This document shows positions 27,293 through 35,932 of a stretch of DNA of 41,671 nucleotides, in pieces. The stretch is from positions 1 to 41,671 of the forward strand of contig JAFIET010000026.1 of assembly GCA_020832405.1 (NCBI GenBank), read 5' to 3'. How positions within the stretch are numbered: the first letter of the stretch is position 1; each line of letters begins with the position of its first letter. The DNA comes from Balneolales bacterium. GTDB lineage: Bacteria; Bacteroidota; Rhodothermia; Balneolales; Cyclonatronaceae. Position numbers and translations under genes: made by a program. The notes beneath the pieces are model-generated. The model made no database searches, was not told the origin of the DNA, and was given only the letters and a program-made list of their open reading frames with translations.

Positions 27293-27619
27293 AAGAGGGA
27301 GGCTTGTGAGTAAAGGGGATTGAAAAACAACGGCGGCAAACACAGCTGACGCCTGAAAATCACAGCCTTCAAAATAACAGATTCAAAAGGATTTTTTCAC
27401 CCGCTTATTACCTAAACAAACCGCACCGGCAGCAAGCACCGGAAACGGGTGCGCAACTGCCTTTAGCATGCCCTTCGCCCACCAATTTCAAGCCTGCAAA
27501 CAGGCATACAAGTTTAAACTACTTAGGCCCTGTTTTCGCCGGTTTGTTGGTGCACCCTATGCCCTTATATTTGCGCATCTCAACTGAAAACCCACTTTTT
27601 GACTCTATTTGATACGATT
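27293..27619. other. Divergent promoter region between the S9 peptidase and arginine deiminase
   Basis: This 327-nt gap feeds two genes that diverge. A Bacteroidota-type promoter for the rightward gene is at 27543-27573. I see no equally good match for the leftward peptidase gene and no coding frame worth calling. Confidence 0.5.
27543..27573 (+). promoter_or_regulatory. Bacteroidota-type promoter for arginine deiminase
   Basis: TTTG at 27543-27546 and TATATTTG at 27566-27573 are separated by exactly 19 nt. This is a full match to the TTTG-N19-TAnnTTTG consensus known from Bacteroides and Flavobacterium. Transcription would start near 27580, leaving a leader of about 40 nt before the ATG at 27620. 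Confidence 0.7.
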
Positions 27620-28846
27620 ATGGAATTACGTGTGACCTCAGAAACCGGCCTGCTTCAGGGCGTGATTACCCACACCCCGGGGCCTGAAGTCTCGCTGGTA
27701 TCTCCCGAAACCAAAGACCAGCTGCTCTTCGACGACATCATCTACGAGCACGACGCCCGCAACGAACATCTCGATATGCTTCAGGTGATGCGCACCGCGC
27801 TGCCTGACCTCAAAATTATTGAAGTGCGTAACCTGATCACCGAAACGCTTGAAAACCCGGATGCCCGCGCCTACCTTGCCGACAGCCTCGTTCGCAATCA
27901 GAAAGACGGCAACCTCGCCCCCATCCGCAGTCAGCTTGCCGAGCTGAATGCGGCCGAACTCACTGTCTTCACTATTGAAGGCAGTACGCCATCCATCCCC
28001 TCTGTTGAGCTGCTGCCCACCCCCAACCTGCTGTTCACCCGCGACCTTGCAGCCGTTGTGAACGACGTGATTGTGGTCTCGAAAGCAGCCAAAACCGCAC
28101 GTATCCGCGAATCCCTGATGATGGATACCGTGGTGACCTTCCACCCGATGTATGAGCAAATCCGCAAAAACGCGATTTTCATTTCGGGGGAAGACAGCAT
28201 CGAAGGCGGCGACATCCTCGTGGTTCGCGACGACCTCGTACTGATCGGCATGAGCGAGCGCACGACCTTCAGCGGGCTCATGCATGCCGCACAGCAGCTC
28301 ATGGAAAAGGGTATCAAACAGGTGCTCATCATCGATATCCCCAAGAAACGCTCCTCGATGCACCTCGATACGATCTTCACCTTCAGCAACTACAACGAGT
28401 GCGTTGTGTTTCCGCCGGCCATCATCGACCGTAAGGACAATGTGGTTTCTTTGGTGAAATCGAACGGTTCCATCATCACAGAGCTTAAACCTAACCTGAA
28501 GCACGCGCTGGAAGAAGCCCTCGGGCATGAGGTCACTTTCATCAAGTGCGGCGGCGACGACCCTACAGCGCAGCAGCGTGAGCAGTGGAGCGACGGTGCC
28601 AATACCTTCGCACTTGCGCCCGGCGTTATTATCGGATACGAGCGCAACGTGAATACTTTCCGCGAAATGGAAAAGTACGGCTACAGAATTGTTGCCGGTA
28701 AAGACTTCGTTAAAAACTACAGCGACGGTTCATTTGACATTTCCACATGCGGGAAAATGGTTATAACTTTTGAAGGCCACGAACTGTGCCGGGGTCGCGG
28801 TGGCGCCCGGTGTATGACGCAGCCGTTTTCACGGGCGGTTGTTTAA
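27620..28846 (+). CDS. arcA: Arginine deiminase
   Basis: The ATG at 27620 gives 408 residues, the usual arginine deiminase length. A start 21 nt earlier is possible but less likely. Core motifs are present: FTRDL near 140, IEGGDILVV with the substrate-binding Glu and Asp near 200, SMHLDTIFTF with the catalytic His near 250, and the nucleophile Cys398 in GGARCMTQP. The enzyme hydrolyses L-arginine to citrulline and ammonia in the cytoplasm. No ornithine carbamoyltransferase or carbamate kinase gene lies beside it, so a full ADI pathway is not shown here. FTRDL replaces the commoner FTRDP, a mild change. Confidence 0.93.
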   Translation: MELRVTSETGLLQGVITHTPGPEVSLVSPETKDQLLFDDIIYEHDARNEHLDMLQVMRTALPDLKIIEVRNLITETLENPDARAYLADSLVRNQKDGNLAPIRSQLAELNAAELTVFTIEGSTPSIPSVELLPTPNLLFTRDLAAVVNDVIVVSKAAKTARIRESLMMDTVVTFHPMYEQIRKNAIFISGEDSIEGGDILVVRDDLVLIGMSERTTFSGLMHAAQQLMEKGIKQVLIIDIPKKRSSMHLDTIFTFSNYNECVVFPPAIIDRKDNVVSLVKSNGSIITELKPNLKHALEEALGHEVTFIKCGGDDPTAQQREQWSDGANTFALAPGVIIGYERNVNTFREMEKYGYRIVAGKDFVKNYSDGSFDISTCGKMVITFEGHELCRGRGGARCMTQPFSRAVV

Positions 28847-28873
28847 CATTTTAGCACGCAAAAAGCAGGATTT

Positions 28874-30088
28874 TTGAGCAAACCCGACGATAAAGATGTG
28901 GTGTACGTTGACCTCACAGAGGGCATCACACAACCGGAAAACGAAGAAACCGGCAAAAAAGCCATCATCAGACACAGCCTGCTTTTTGTAGCCACCTTTA
29001 TTTCGGTGGCGAGCATGGGAGGCCTGTTTTTCGTAGGCCATACCGCGCGGGCCGAAAGCATCAGCGATCTGATTCTCTGGGAAGGCGTTTTGTTCGCCTT
29101 CCTGCTGCTGCTTTTCCTTGGCGTGCATGAGTTCGGACACTACTTCGCGGCCCGGTATCACCGGGTGAAGGCAAGCCTGCCGTACTTCATACCGCTGCCG
29201 CTCATTTCGCCCATCGGAACCCTTGGTGCTGTCATCAAGATCAAGGAGCAGATCAACGATACTATTAAGCTGTACGATATCGGTATTGCGGGTCCGCTGG
29301 CCGGTTTTGTGGTGGCACTAGGCATTCTGCTGTACGGCTTCGCAACCCTGCCCGAGCCGGATTTCCTGGCCAATTTCGAGATGCACGATGAAGTTGTGGC
29401 CTATGTGCAGCAGCACGGCAGCTTCCCTGACGACCCCCTCGCGCCGGAAGGCTCCGAAATTATCATGTTCGGCGAAACGCTGCTGTACAGCTTTCTCGCC
29501 TCCTTTTTCGATAACGCCCCGCCCATGTGGGAAATGTATCACTACCCCTTCCTGCTGGCCGGCTGGCTCGGCCTTTTTTTCACCGCCCTCAACCTGATGC
29601 CCGTAGGTCAGCTCGACGGCGGGCACATCCTGTATTCGCTTATCGGCTACCGGAAGCATCAGAAAGTTGCGCGGCTGTTTTTCGGAGCGGTGATTACCAT
29701 GGCCGGGTTTGCAGCACTCCCGCTGCTGAATCAGCTCGCCGGGCTGTGGCTGCCCGAGCATCTTAACCTCGGCTGGTTCCTGTGGGCGATGCTTTCTTTC
29801 CTGCTCATCAGGAAAGCCTACTACCGCGATCCCGTATGGAGCCTGAGCATCTGGAGTGTTTCCCTGCTGATCTCCTCATTCGTTTTTTATTTCACACAGG
29901 GCACCAATTTTGGTTCCGGCTTCGGTGTATGGATTATGTTCACGCTGTTTATCGTATATTTCGTGAAGATTGAACATCCCCCCGTTTATTTCGAAAAACC
30001 CCTGGGTCGCGGCCGCCGCATCCTCGGCTGGCTTACCATGCTGATCTTTATTTTGTGCATCAGCCCCACGCCAATTTATGTTCTGTAG
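28874..30088 (+). CDS. Site-2-type M50 zinc metalloprotease (membrane)
   Basis: A 404-residue polytopic protein. The zinc motif HEFGH is at 85-89 in a hydrophobic helix, and the third ligand is in LMPVGQLDGG (241-250), as in site-2 proteases. Around eight hydrophobic spans are visible. There is no PDZ domain, so it is closer to the short EGY/SpoIVFB-like branch than to RseP. Members cut membrane proteins within the bilayer to release regulators. The start is TTG 27 nt after the arginine deiminase stop. The target is unknown, although anti-sigma factors are common substrates in the family. Confidence 0.9.
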   Translation: MSKPDDKDVVYVDLTEGITQPENEETGKKAIIRHSLLFVATFISVASMGGLFFVGHTARAESISDLILWEGVLFAFLLLLFLGVHEFGHYFAARYHRVKASLPYFIPLPLISPIGTLGAVIKIKEQINDTIKLYDIGIAGPLAGFVVALGILLYGFATLPEPDFLANFEMHDEVVAYVQQHGSFPDDPLAPEGSEIIMFGETLLYSFLASFFDNAPPMWEMYHYPFLLAGWLGLFFTALNLMPVGQLDGGHILYSLIGYRKHQKVARLFFGAVITMAGFAALPLLNQLAGLWLPEHLNLGWFLWAMLSFLLIRKAYYRDPVWSLSIWSVSLLISSFVFYFTQGTNFGSGFGVWIMFTLFIVYFVKIEHPPVYFEKPLGRGRRILGWLTMLIFILCISPTPIYVL

Positions 30089-30184
30089 AGCCGCTGTACG
30101 TACATACAACCGGCACTTTTAATCGCGCTTCACTGTTCGCATGTAACTTCTCAACCTTTCATCTAACCTGATTACACTGCTTCT

Positions 30185-30631
30185 ATGCTTCAACCAAGTA
30201 AGCTGACCAAAGTATTTGCTACCCTAATTTTTTTACTGACTATAATGAGCGCCTGCTCCGATGCCGGCTCGCAAAACCAGCCGGATGCTGCCGGGCAAAA
30301 TGCTGTGCCCGATGGGCCTTTGGTGATGCAGGTTCAGTTCCTGGTGGATGAGGACCGCTACGAAGAAGCCCTCGGCAAATTGCGGCAGGAAGATGCAGCC
30401 GATCCGGAAATCATGGTGTTGCTCCGCGACACACACCTGCACTTCGGCACCTGGCTGATGTACCACGCCGAAACCATCCACATGACCGAGCGCATGCCCA
30501 TGGCGCTTTCGCACTTCCGCAGGGTACTCGAGCTCGACCCGCAAAACCGGCAGGCACAGGCGAACATCCGGCAGATTGAGGACATCTACCGTTCGATGAA
30601 CCGCGACATCCCTCAGGGTGTGGCTGAATAA
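30185..30631 (+). CDS. Predicted lipoprotein with TPR-like helices
   Basis: The 148-residue protein starts with a lipoprotein signal peptide: a hydrophobic core then the lipobox MSAC, with Cys24 as the likely lipid-modified residue. The mature part begins with a polar, disordered stretch and then helices with a TPR-like pattern (YEEALGKLRQ, and ALSHFRRVLELDPQNRQAQ). TPR repeats serve protein contacts. I cannot name a function. It is followed by a strong terminator at 30697-30723, so it seems to be its own transcript. Confidence 0.82.
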   Translation: MLQPSKLTKVFATLIFLLTIMSACSDAGSQNQPDAAGQNAVPDGPLVMQVQFLVDEDRYEEALGKLRQEDAADPEIMVLLRDTHLHFGTWLMYHAETIHMTERMPMALSHFRRVLELDPQNRQAQANIRQIEDIYRSMNRDIPQGVAE

Positions 30632-30696
30632 GCCGGTTCATCGCGCATAGCCGGCGCGCTTTCACATATGCCGGCTGCCCCTTTAAGGCATTTCTG

Positions 30697-30723
30697 AAAG
30701 CCGGACACAAGTCCGGCTTTTTG
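30697..30723 (+). terminator. Terminator after the lipoprotein gene
   Basis: A perfect 10-bp stem (30697-30706 with 30711-30720, tetraloop ACAA) runs straight into a T-tract. It lies 66 nt past the lipoprotein stop and separates it from smpB. Confidence 0.92.
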
Positions 30724-30815
30724 TTTTATATTTAAGGTTCCGCTTTAGCGGTGTTCCGGAAGCAACGCGCGTCACCAAAAGCCCCAACAAACAGCAATTC
30801 CAGAGAGATAAGGCC

Positions 30816-31280
30816 ATGGCCGAACAAAAAAAGACTGTCCCGACGCTTAAAAACAAGAAAGCGTTTTTTGAATTCAACATTGAGAAAACTTTCGAAGCCG
30901 GTATTGTGCTGCAGGGCACCGAGGTTAAATCGCTGCGGGCGGGGCATGCGAGCTTCACCGATTCATTTGCCTACATTCATCACGGGGAAGTCTGGCTGAA
31001 GGAGTTTTACATCAAGGAATTCGATCAGGGGAGCTACAACAATCATGATACCCGCCGCGAGCGAAAGCTGCTGCTTAACCGGGACGAAATCCGCAAGATT
31101 GATACCGCCCTCAGGCAAAAAGGCTACACCCTTGTGCCGCTGAAGGTTTATTTCAAAAAGGGAAAGGCCAAAGTCGAAATCGGGCTGGCGAAGGGGAAGA
31201 AGATGTTCGACAAACGGGCTTCCATTGCCGAAAAAGATGTGAAGCGGGAAACCGAGCGGCAGATCAAGCAGCACCTTTAA
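30816..31280 (+). CDS. smpB: SsrA-binding protein SmpB
   Basis: This 154-residue protein is the partner of tmRNA in rescuing stalled ribosomes. Family motifs are clear: the N-terminal NKKAFFEFNIEKTFEAGI, then LQGTEVKSLR, DQGSYNNHDTRRERKLLL and VEIGLAKGKKMFDKR, with a basic C-terminal tail. The length is normal. The tmRNA gene itself is not in the adjoining DNA that I can see. The gene converges on the leftward PAS gene, with 89 nt between them. Confidence 0.97.
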   Translation: MAEQKKTVPTLKNKKAFFEFNIEKTFEAGIVLQGTEVKSLRAGHASFTDSFAYIHHGEVWLKEFYIKEFDQGSYNNHDTRRERKLLLNRDEIRKIDTALRQKGYTLVPLKVYFKKGKAKVEIGLAKGKKMFDKRASIAEKDVKRETERQIKQHL

Positions 31281-31369
31281 ACCGCATACATACAGCCTGC
31301 GGCATCAGTACCGTTCGAAAAACCGACGATTAAGGTCAGCTCAGCTACCCGGGCATTAAACGGAACCCT

Positions 31370-33619
31370 TTAAAAAGCCTCAGGGTGAAGCAGACGATTG
31401 GCTTTATCTGAAATATCCCGGATGATGTCATCCAGTTCTTGAGCCGATTGAACAATTCCGTCCAGCATCTCTTTTTGAGAAATGATTTGAAAATCGGCTG
31501 TTTCGATTGCATCGGCCAGGCACATCAGCCTTGAGACAGGTCCCCGAACCACGTGCGACTGCTCCCAGGCTATTTGCCGGAGCACCCTGTTTTGCTCTTC
31601 TATAGCCCTGCGGTTATTTTTGCGTTCGGTAATGTCGGAGAAAATAACAAGCAGTGCAGGTGTTTCTACGGAAGGAAGAAAAGCAGCGGTAATTTCAGCA
31701 TCAATGAAGCTGCCGTCGTTCTTTATCAGGCGCAGTTCATGCGGAAACTTCACCGGCTTTCCGTTAATCATATCAATAATTTTCAGGCTGCCCAAGAGGT
31801 AATCATCCGGGTGTACCAGTTCTTTTACATATTTACCCACAACATCTGCCATCCTGCCGGCGCCAAGCAAAACGAGACCCGACGGGTTGATGTAATCGAT
31901 CTTCATATCCGTAATTACAACCATACCGTTGGGAGCTGCCTGCAAAATATTCATATAACGCTGCTCATTTGCCCGGCTGAGACGTTCGAGACGCTTCTGC
32001 GCATCAATATCCTGGAAGGTGCCGTACAGCCGCACGCACTCTCCGTTTTCAAAGGCTGTGGTACCGATTGCCCTTATCCATTTTTCGGTTCCGTCGCCGT
32101 CTGTAATCTGCAGTTCCAGATCGTAAGGTTTCCCTTGTAAGATAGCTTCAGAAGCAGCAGCTTCAATCTTATTGCGATGTTCGGGTTTAGTGAAAAACGA
32201 AAAAGCCGCCGCAATATCCGGTTGATAATTTTCGGGCATTGCATGAATTTTTTTGGTCATACGGGTCCAAAACAAACGCTCTTCCTTCGGAAAATACTCA
32301 AAGCCGCCCACGCGCGAAACTTCACTGATTTGCTCAAGCTGTTCCTTTTGCTTTAGCAGCACCTTCTCATTTTGTTTTAATTCGGTGATATCTGCCGCCG
32401 AACCAATTATGAAAACAATACGCCCGTTAATCCGCACCGGCTTAAGTGCTGTAAGCCAGTTCTTTCGGCCGGCTGGCAGCTCAAGCTCCTCTTCGTAAAT
32501 CAAGGTATCCCCTTTTCGGATACACTTTTGGTAGTTTTTTGATATTTCGGAACCGAATGATTCGCCGAATACTTCCTCAGGGCTTTTATTCCAGAGCACT
32601 TCAGGGGTAAGGCCTGTAGTTTCGACATGCGTTTTGTTCGTTCTCATGTAAACAAACCGGCCTTCATTTTCCACACTTATCAGGAAAATGGCAAGGTGAT
32701 TACTATCAAACAGAACCTCATACTCCGCAAGCAGGTTATCCCGCTCAATTTCTGCTTTAATCCGGCTGCTGATATCTCTAACGAGCATCATCACCCGGTT
32801 TTCATCAAATTTCACGCAGCGGCTTTCGAAGTAATATACTTCGCCCTTTAAAGTAAAGGTGTACTCAGCGGCTGATGCCGTATTGCCTTCAAGAGCACCC
32901 TTGATAAGGTTAAAAAGTAAAGCGGCTGTATCTGCCGGCATCATTTCAGAAAGCCTGCGACCGAGCACTTCACTTTCGGGCAGCAGGAGGTTTTGCGTTG
33001 AGCCCCTTACATCGAGACACCTTCCCTGCCCGTCAAAAAGGAAAACGAGATCGGGAAGTGAACTCACGAGGGTTTCTGAAAATCGTTTCTCCTCCTGAAG
33101 GGCGGTCTCATAACTTGTATAGTCGGGCAAACAAGAACGATCAGCGGCTGAGTGTGCCGTAATATGCCCGGGCCCGAGGGGAGCTTCTTTAGATCCGGAG
33201 TTTGCTTGCGCTAAAGAACCTTCAGCTAAACCGGTTCCCAACGCTAAAATTTTACTTCCTTCCGCTCCCCTCGCTGGGAGTTTTGAAAACTCCCAGGAGA
33301 AACTTCCTGTGCAGCTACCGCCTGTATGCACAGCCCTAAGCCGAACAGCCACTGTATCACCTTCAGTTTCGAGGCATTGTTTTACCGCGTTTTCAAAAAG
33401 CGGCTTATCCTGCGGGCTGACAAATTCCGGGAAATACCGCTTTGAAACACCTTTATCGCTTACGCCAAATGCGCTGTTAAACAAAGCGTTGGTTTGCAGC
33501 AGTTTTCCGTTTGCCTGAAAAACTACCGCAACTATAGTACGGGAGTTAAATATATATGCTGGCAAATAAAGGTTTTCCGGTACATTAACCATATATATTC
33601 CCGATGAAAGTTTAATCAA
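31370..33619 (-). CDS. Multi-PAS sensor protein ending in a DHp-like helix pair, no kinase ATPase domain
   Basis: A 749-residue soluble protein. It has about five PAS/PAC modules (roughly 25-135, 185-295, 300-420, 435-545 and 555-670), then a C-terminal helical region with LRQIAWEQSHVVRGPVSRLM, which looks like a histidine-kinase dimerisation and phospho-acceptor helix. It stops about 60 residues later, with no HATPase domain and no N, G1 or G2 boxes. It may thus lack kinase activity of its own and act as a sensor, decoy or phospho-relay partner. The start is TTG at 33619; an in-frame ATG at 33592 is an alternative. The receiver gene is 69 nt upstream. Nucleotides 33185-33296 hold strong inverted repeats. 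Confidence 0.85.
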   Translation of the reverse strand: MIKLSSGIYMVNVPENLYLPAYIFNSRTIVAVVFQANGKLLQTNALFNSAFGVSDKGVSKRYFPEFVSPQDKPLFENAVKQCLETEGDTVAVRLRAVHTGGSCTGSFSWEFSKLPARGAEGSKILALGTGLAEGSLAQANSGSKEAPLGPGHITAHSAADRSCLPDYTSYETALQEEKRFSETLVSSLPDLVFLFDGQGRCLDVRGSTQNLLLPESEVLGRRLSEMMPADTAALLFNLIKGALEGNTASAAEYTFTLKGEVYYFESRCVKFDENRVMMLVRDISSRIKAEIERDNLLAEYEVLFDSNHLAIFLISVENEGRFVYMRTNKTHVETTGLTPEVLWNKSPEEVFGESFGSEISKNYQKCIRKGDTLIYEEELELPAGRKNWLTALKPVRINGRIVFIIGSAADITELKQNEKVLLKQKEQLEQISEVSRVGGFEYFPKEERLFWTRMTKKIHAMPENYQPDIAAAFSFFTKPEHRNKIEAAASEAILQGKPYDLELQITDGDGTEKWIRAIGTTAFENGECVRLYGTFQDIDAQKRLERLSRANEQRYMNILQAAPNGMVVITDMKIDYINPSGLVLLGAGRMADVVGKYVKELVHPDDYLLGSLKIIDMINGKPVKFPHELRLIKNDGSFIDAEITAAFLPSVETPALLVIFSDITERKNNRRAIEEQNRVLRQIAWEQSHVVRGPVSRLMCLADAIETADFQIISQKEMLDGIVQSAQELDDIIRDISDKANRLLHPEAF
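33274..33296. repeat. Perfect 23-bp palindrome inside the PAS gene
   Basis: Eleven-base arms (33274-33284 and 33286-33296) flank a single central G, with no mismatch. The element lies in the coding sequence for the end of the first PAS fold. A second inverted repeat, TTCTTTAG at 33185-33192 with CTAAAGAA at 33211-33218, lies nearby in the following linker. Confidence 0.75.
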
Positions 33620-33688
33620 GGTTCGGGGCTAACCGGTTATCAAACAATAATTGTGAAACCAACACTTCAAGAAGAGCCTGCCTGCAAC

Positions 33689-34099
33689 TTACATCAACAG
33701 GTGAGAAAGCTTAGGATGCTGCCTTATCTCTTCTATATCCTGTTTTTTTAGGGCTTTGATTACCATATGAAGCACTTCGGGATAGTCATCTACTTTCAGG
33801 CGGTCGGGGATATCAACTGAGGAAGTTACAATGATGACGTGGGTACGTTCAATCTTGTTTTCATCCCTCAGGATTTCGATAAACTCCCAGCCATCCATCT
33901 CAGGCATGTAAATATCGAGCAGAACTATGAAATCTTTTCCGCTATCGTAGTTAGCCCGAATGTATTGCAGCGCATCCGGACCGTTGGTAAAAGACTTCGG
34001 GCTTGCACAAAGTTTATTTCTAATTAATGATGCTTCATGCAGCATCAGAACTATTCTGTCATCATCAACCAATAGAAATTCGGTCTCTTTTTTATCCAT
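33689..34099 (-). CDS. Single-domain response regulator (CheY-like receiver)
   Basis: A 136-residue receiver with no output domain. The acidic pocket DDD is at 12-14, the phospho-acceptor Asp62 is in LLDIYMPEMDG, the switch Thr is at 92 in IVTSS, and the conserved Lys is probably Lys115, followed by Ala instead of the usual Pro. Stand-alone receivers act by protein contact or as relay intermediates. Its place between the kinase at 34232 and the kinase-less PAS gene suggests it takes phosphate from the nearby kinase. Confidence 0.9.
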   Translation of the reverse strand: MDKKETEFLLVDDDRIVLMLHEASLIRNKLCASPKSFTNGPDALQYIRANYDSGKDFIVLLDIYMPEMDGWEFIEILRDENKIERTHVIIVTSSVDIPDRLKVDDYPEVLHMVIKALKKQDIEEIRQHPKLSHLLM

Positions 34100-34165
34100 T
34101 ATCTTCGCTTGTTAGGTATTGAAATACTGCTATCAGAAAATAGTGTTTTAAAGCTTAAAATAAGC

Positions 34166-34186
34166 AGCTGTTTGCAAAAAACAGCT
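34166..34186 (-). terminator. Weak hairpin between kinase and receiver genes
   Basis: An 8-bp stem (34166-34173 with 34179-34186, five-base loop) in the 132-nt gap after the kinase gene is followed on the minus strand by a T-rich stretch. It may partly end the upstream transcript before the receiver gene. Confidence 0.4.
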
Positions 34187-34231
34187 TAAAATAAAATTAT
34201 CATCATTCCGCCTTTGGCAGAATTTTTCAAC

Positions 34232-35932
34232 TCACAAACTGCGGCTGAATTCTGAGATATTACAGGGTAGTTTCACGGTAAAAACCGATCCGTTTCCCGG
34301 GCTTGACTTAACTGAAAGTGAGCCCTTGTGCAAATCTACTATTTCTTTGCATAAAATAAGGCCAAGTCCGGCACTTTGCTCACCGTTTGTACCGCTTCTG
34401 TTGTACCGGGTACCGGGCTCAAAAAGCATCGGTATTTGGTCCTCATCAATGCCAACGCCCTTATCCTGAACTTCGATTACAGCTGAGTTTCCGTCGTCTG
34501 TGAGACCTAACCTCAAACTTACTGTTTGGTTCGGATAGCTGAATTTAACAGCATTACTGAGCAGATTTCTGAGCAGGGTTTGCAAGTATTGTTTATCCGC
34601 AACAACCTGAATCTGCTGACCGGCTTCAAGATGTATTGCTATTTCTTTCTGTGCGGCAACTTCCCTGAAGAAACTTCTGGTTTCCTCCACCATCTCATTG
34701 AGGTTAAGTAAAGCGGCATTAAATGCGACGCCTTCTCGCTGCATACGGGCCCAGTCAACGAGGTTAAGCAGCAGGCTCATCGATTTTTGTGCTGCCTTCT
34801 GTATAATTGAAGCAAACTTCAGGGCGGAATCAAAACTTCCTTCCGAAAGGTCTTCATGCAGCAGGTCTGCAAAGCCCTGAATACTCGAAATTGGGGTACG
34901 CAAATCATGGCCGATGATTGACAGCAGCTTCAGCTTTTGCTGGTTCAGAACTTCAAGGTCTCTGTTTGCCTTCTTGAGGGTTTCTTCCAGCTTGTGGTGC
35001 TGCGTTAAATCAACCAACGATAAAATAAACAAATCCCCAAGTGCGATTGTGCTAAGCTCAAGGTACAGGCTGCTGCCATCGGCACGACGAAAAGTGCTGA
35101 TGTAGATTTTTGAGCAGCCCGTGTGGCTGCGGGCCTCCTGTTTCAAAACAGCCCAATTCTCCATAGGTTCACCCTCCTTCTCACCGCCCGTTTTTTTCCA
35201 AAAAGCAGCCATATCCGAAAGAACATCCGGGTTATACCCGGTAAGTTGTGAGCAGTGGTTGTTCATGTACACAATTCTGTCTTCATCATCCGCAATTAGG
35301 AACCCTACGGGCGCATTTCGCACAAGGGTTCTGAACTTGGCCTCGCTGATACTTAGGGCATGCTCTTTGCGCTTTTGGGCATCAATATTCGTAACCGTAA
35401 TCTTGTAAACCTTAAGGGCATCTGCGTCTGAGTCGGTGAGCACTGTTGCCGAAGCTGAAAGCATCACAAAGGGTTGCTCATACTTACCGTTCAACCTCAA
35501 ATCGATACTTTGAGCAGGCTGCTGATCTGCTTTTTTTCCCCTGAAAAGGCGATAAACAAACAAATAAAACTGATCCTGGAAATCGGGATGGATATAATCC
35601 GTGATGGTATTATGTGCCAGCTCAGCTTTTGAGTAGCCGCAAAGATCACAAAAAGCCTTATTGACATCCAAAATTTCCCGTTCATCCGAAATTATCACAT
35701 AGCCAACAGGTGCCTGATAAAAGAGTTCGGCATATTTTTTTTCTGAACGGGTGATGGCCTCCTGTGCACGAACCAGCTCCTTGTTTTGAAACTCAAGTTC
35801 CTGATGATAAATGGAAATGGTTTCAAGAATATGATCGATTGGCTTATTCCGGAGTTCTTCCAGATTAAGGCCCTTCATAAAACTGACGTTTTCAATTAGC
35901 TGCGTTAGTTCCTGTTTTGAATATTCTTTCAT
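34232..35932 (-). CDS. PAS-PAS sensor histidine kinase
   Basis: A complete 566-residue soluble kinase. A short N-terminal helical region is followed by two PAS domains (about 62-185 and 195-315), a coiled coil (315-333), then the HisKA domain with His342 in GHDLRTP and the ATPase domain. In the latter, Asn460 (N box), DKGVGID (G1, 490-496) and AGLGL (G2, 521-525) are intact. No membrane span is seen, so it senses a cytoplasmic signal or binds a partner. Its ATG overlaps the CheB-CheR stop as ATGA, so the two are translated together. It has no fused receiver, so the CheY-like protein at 33689 is a natural phosphate acceptor. Confidence 0.94.
   Translation of the reverse strand: MKEYSKQELTQLIENVSFMKGLNLEELRNKPIDHILETISIYHQELEFQNKELVRAQEAITRSEKKYAELFYQAPVGYVIISDEREILDVNKAFCDLCGYSKAELAHNTITDYIHPDFQDQFYLFVYRLFRGKKADQQPAQSIDLRLNGKYEQPFVMLSASATVLTDSDADALKVYKITVTNIDAQKRKEHALSISEAKFRTLVRNAPVGFLIADDEDRIVYMNNHCSQLTGYNPDVLSDMAAFWKKTGGEKEGEPMENWAVLKQEARSHTGCSKIYISTFRRADGSSLYLELSTIALGDLFILSLVDLTQHHKLEETLKKANRDLEVLNQQKLKLLSIIGHDLRTPISSIQGFADLLHEDLSEGSFDSALKFASIIQKAAQKSMSLLLNLVDWARMQREGVAFNAALLNLNEMVEETRSFFREVAAQKEIAIHLEAGQQIQVVADKQYLQTLLRNLLSNAVKFSYPNQTVSLRLGLTDDGNSAVIEVQDKGVGIDEDQIPMLFEPGTRYNRSGTNGEQSAGLGLILCKEIVDLHKGSLSVKSSPGNGSVFTVKLPCNISEFSRSL

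Noticed and set aside
27638-28528. A 296-codon open frame antisense to arginine deiminase.
   Set aside because: It is rich in His, Gly and Val as expected from reverse reading of a GC-rich gene, with no motif of its own.
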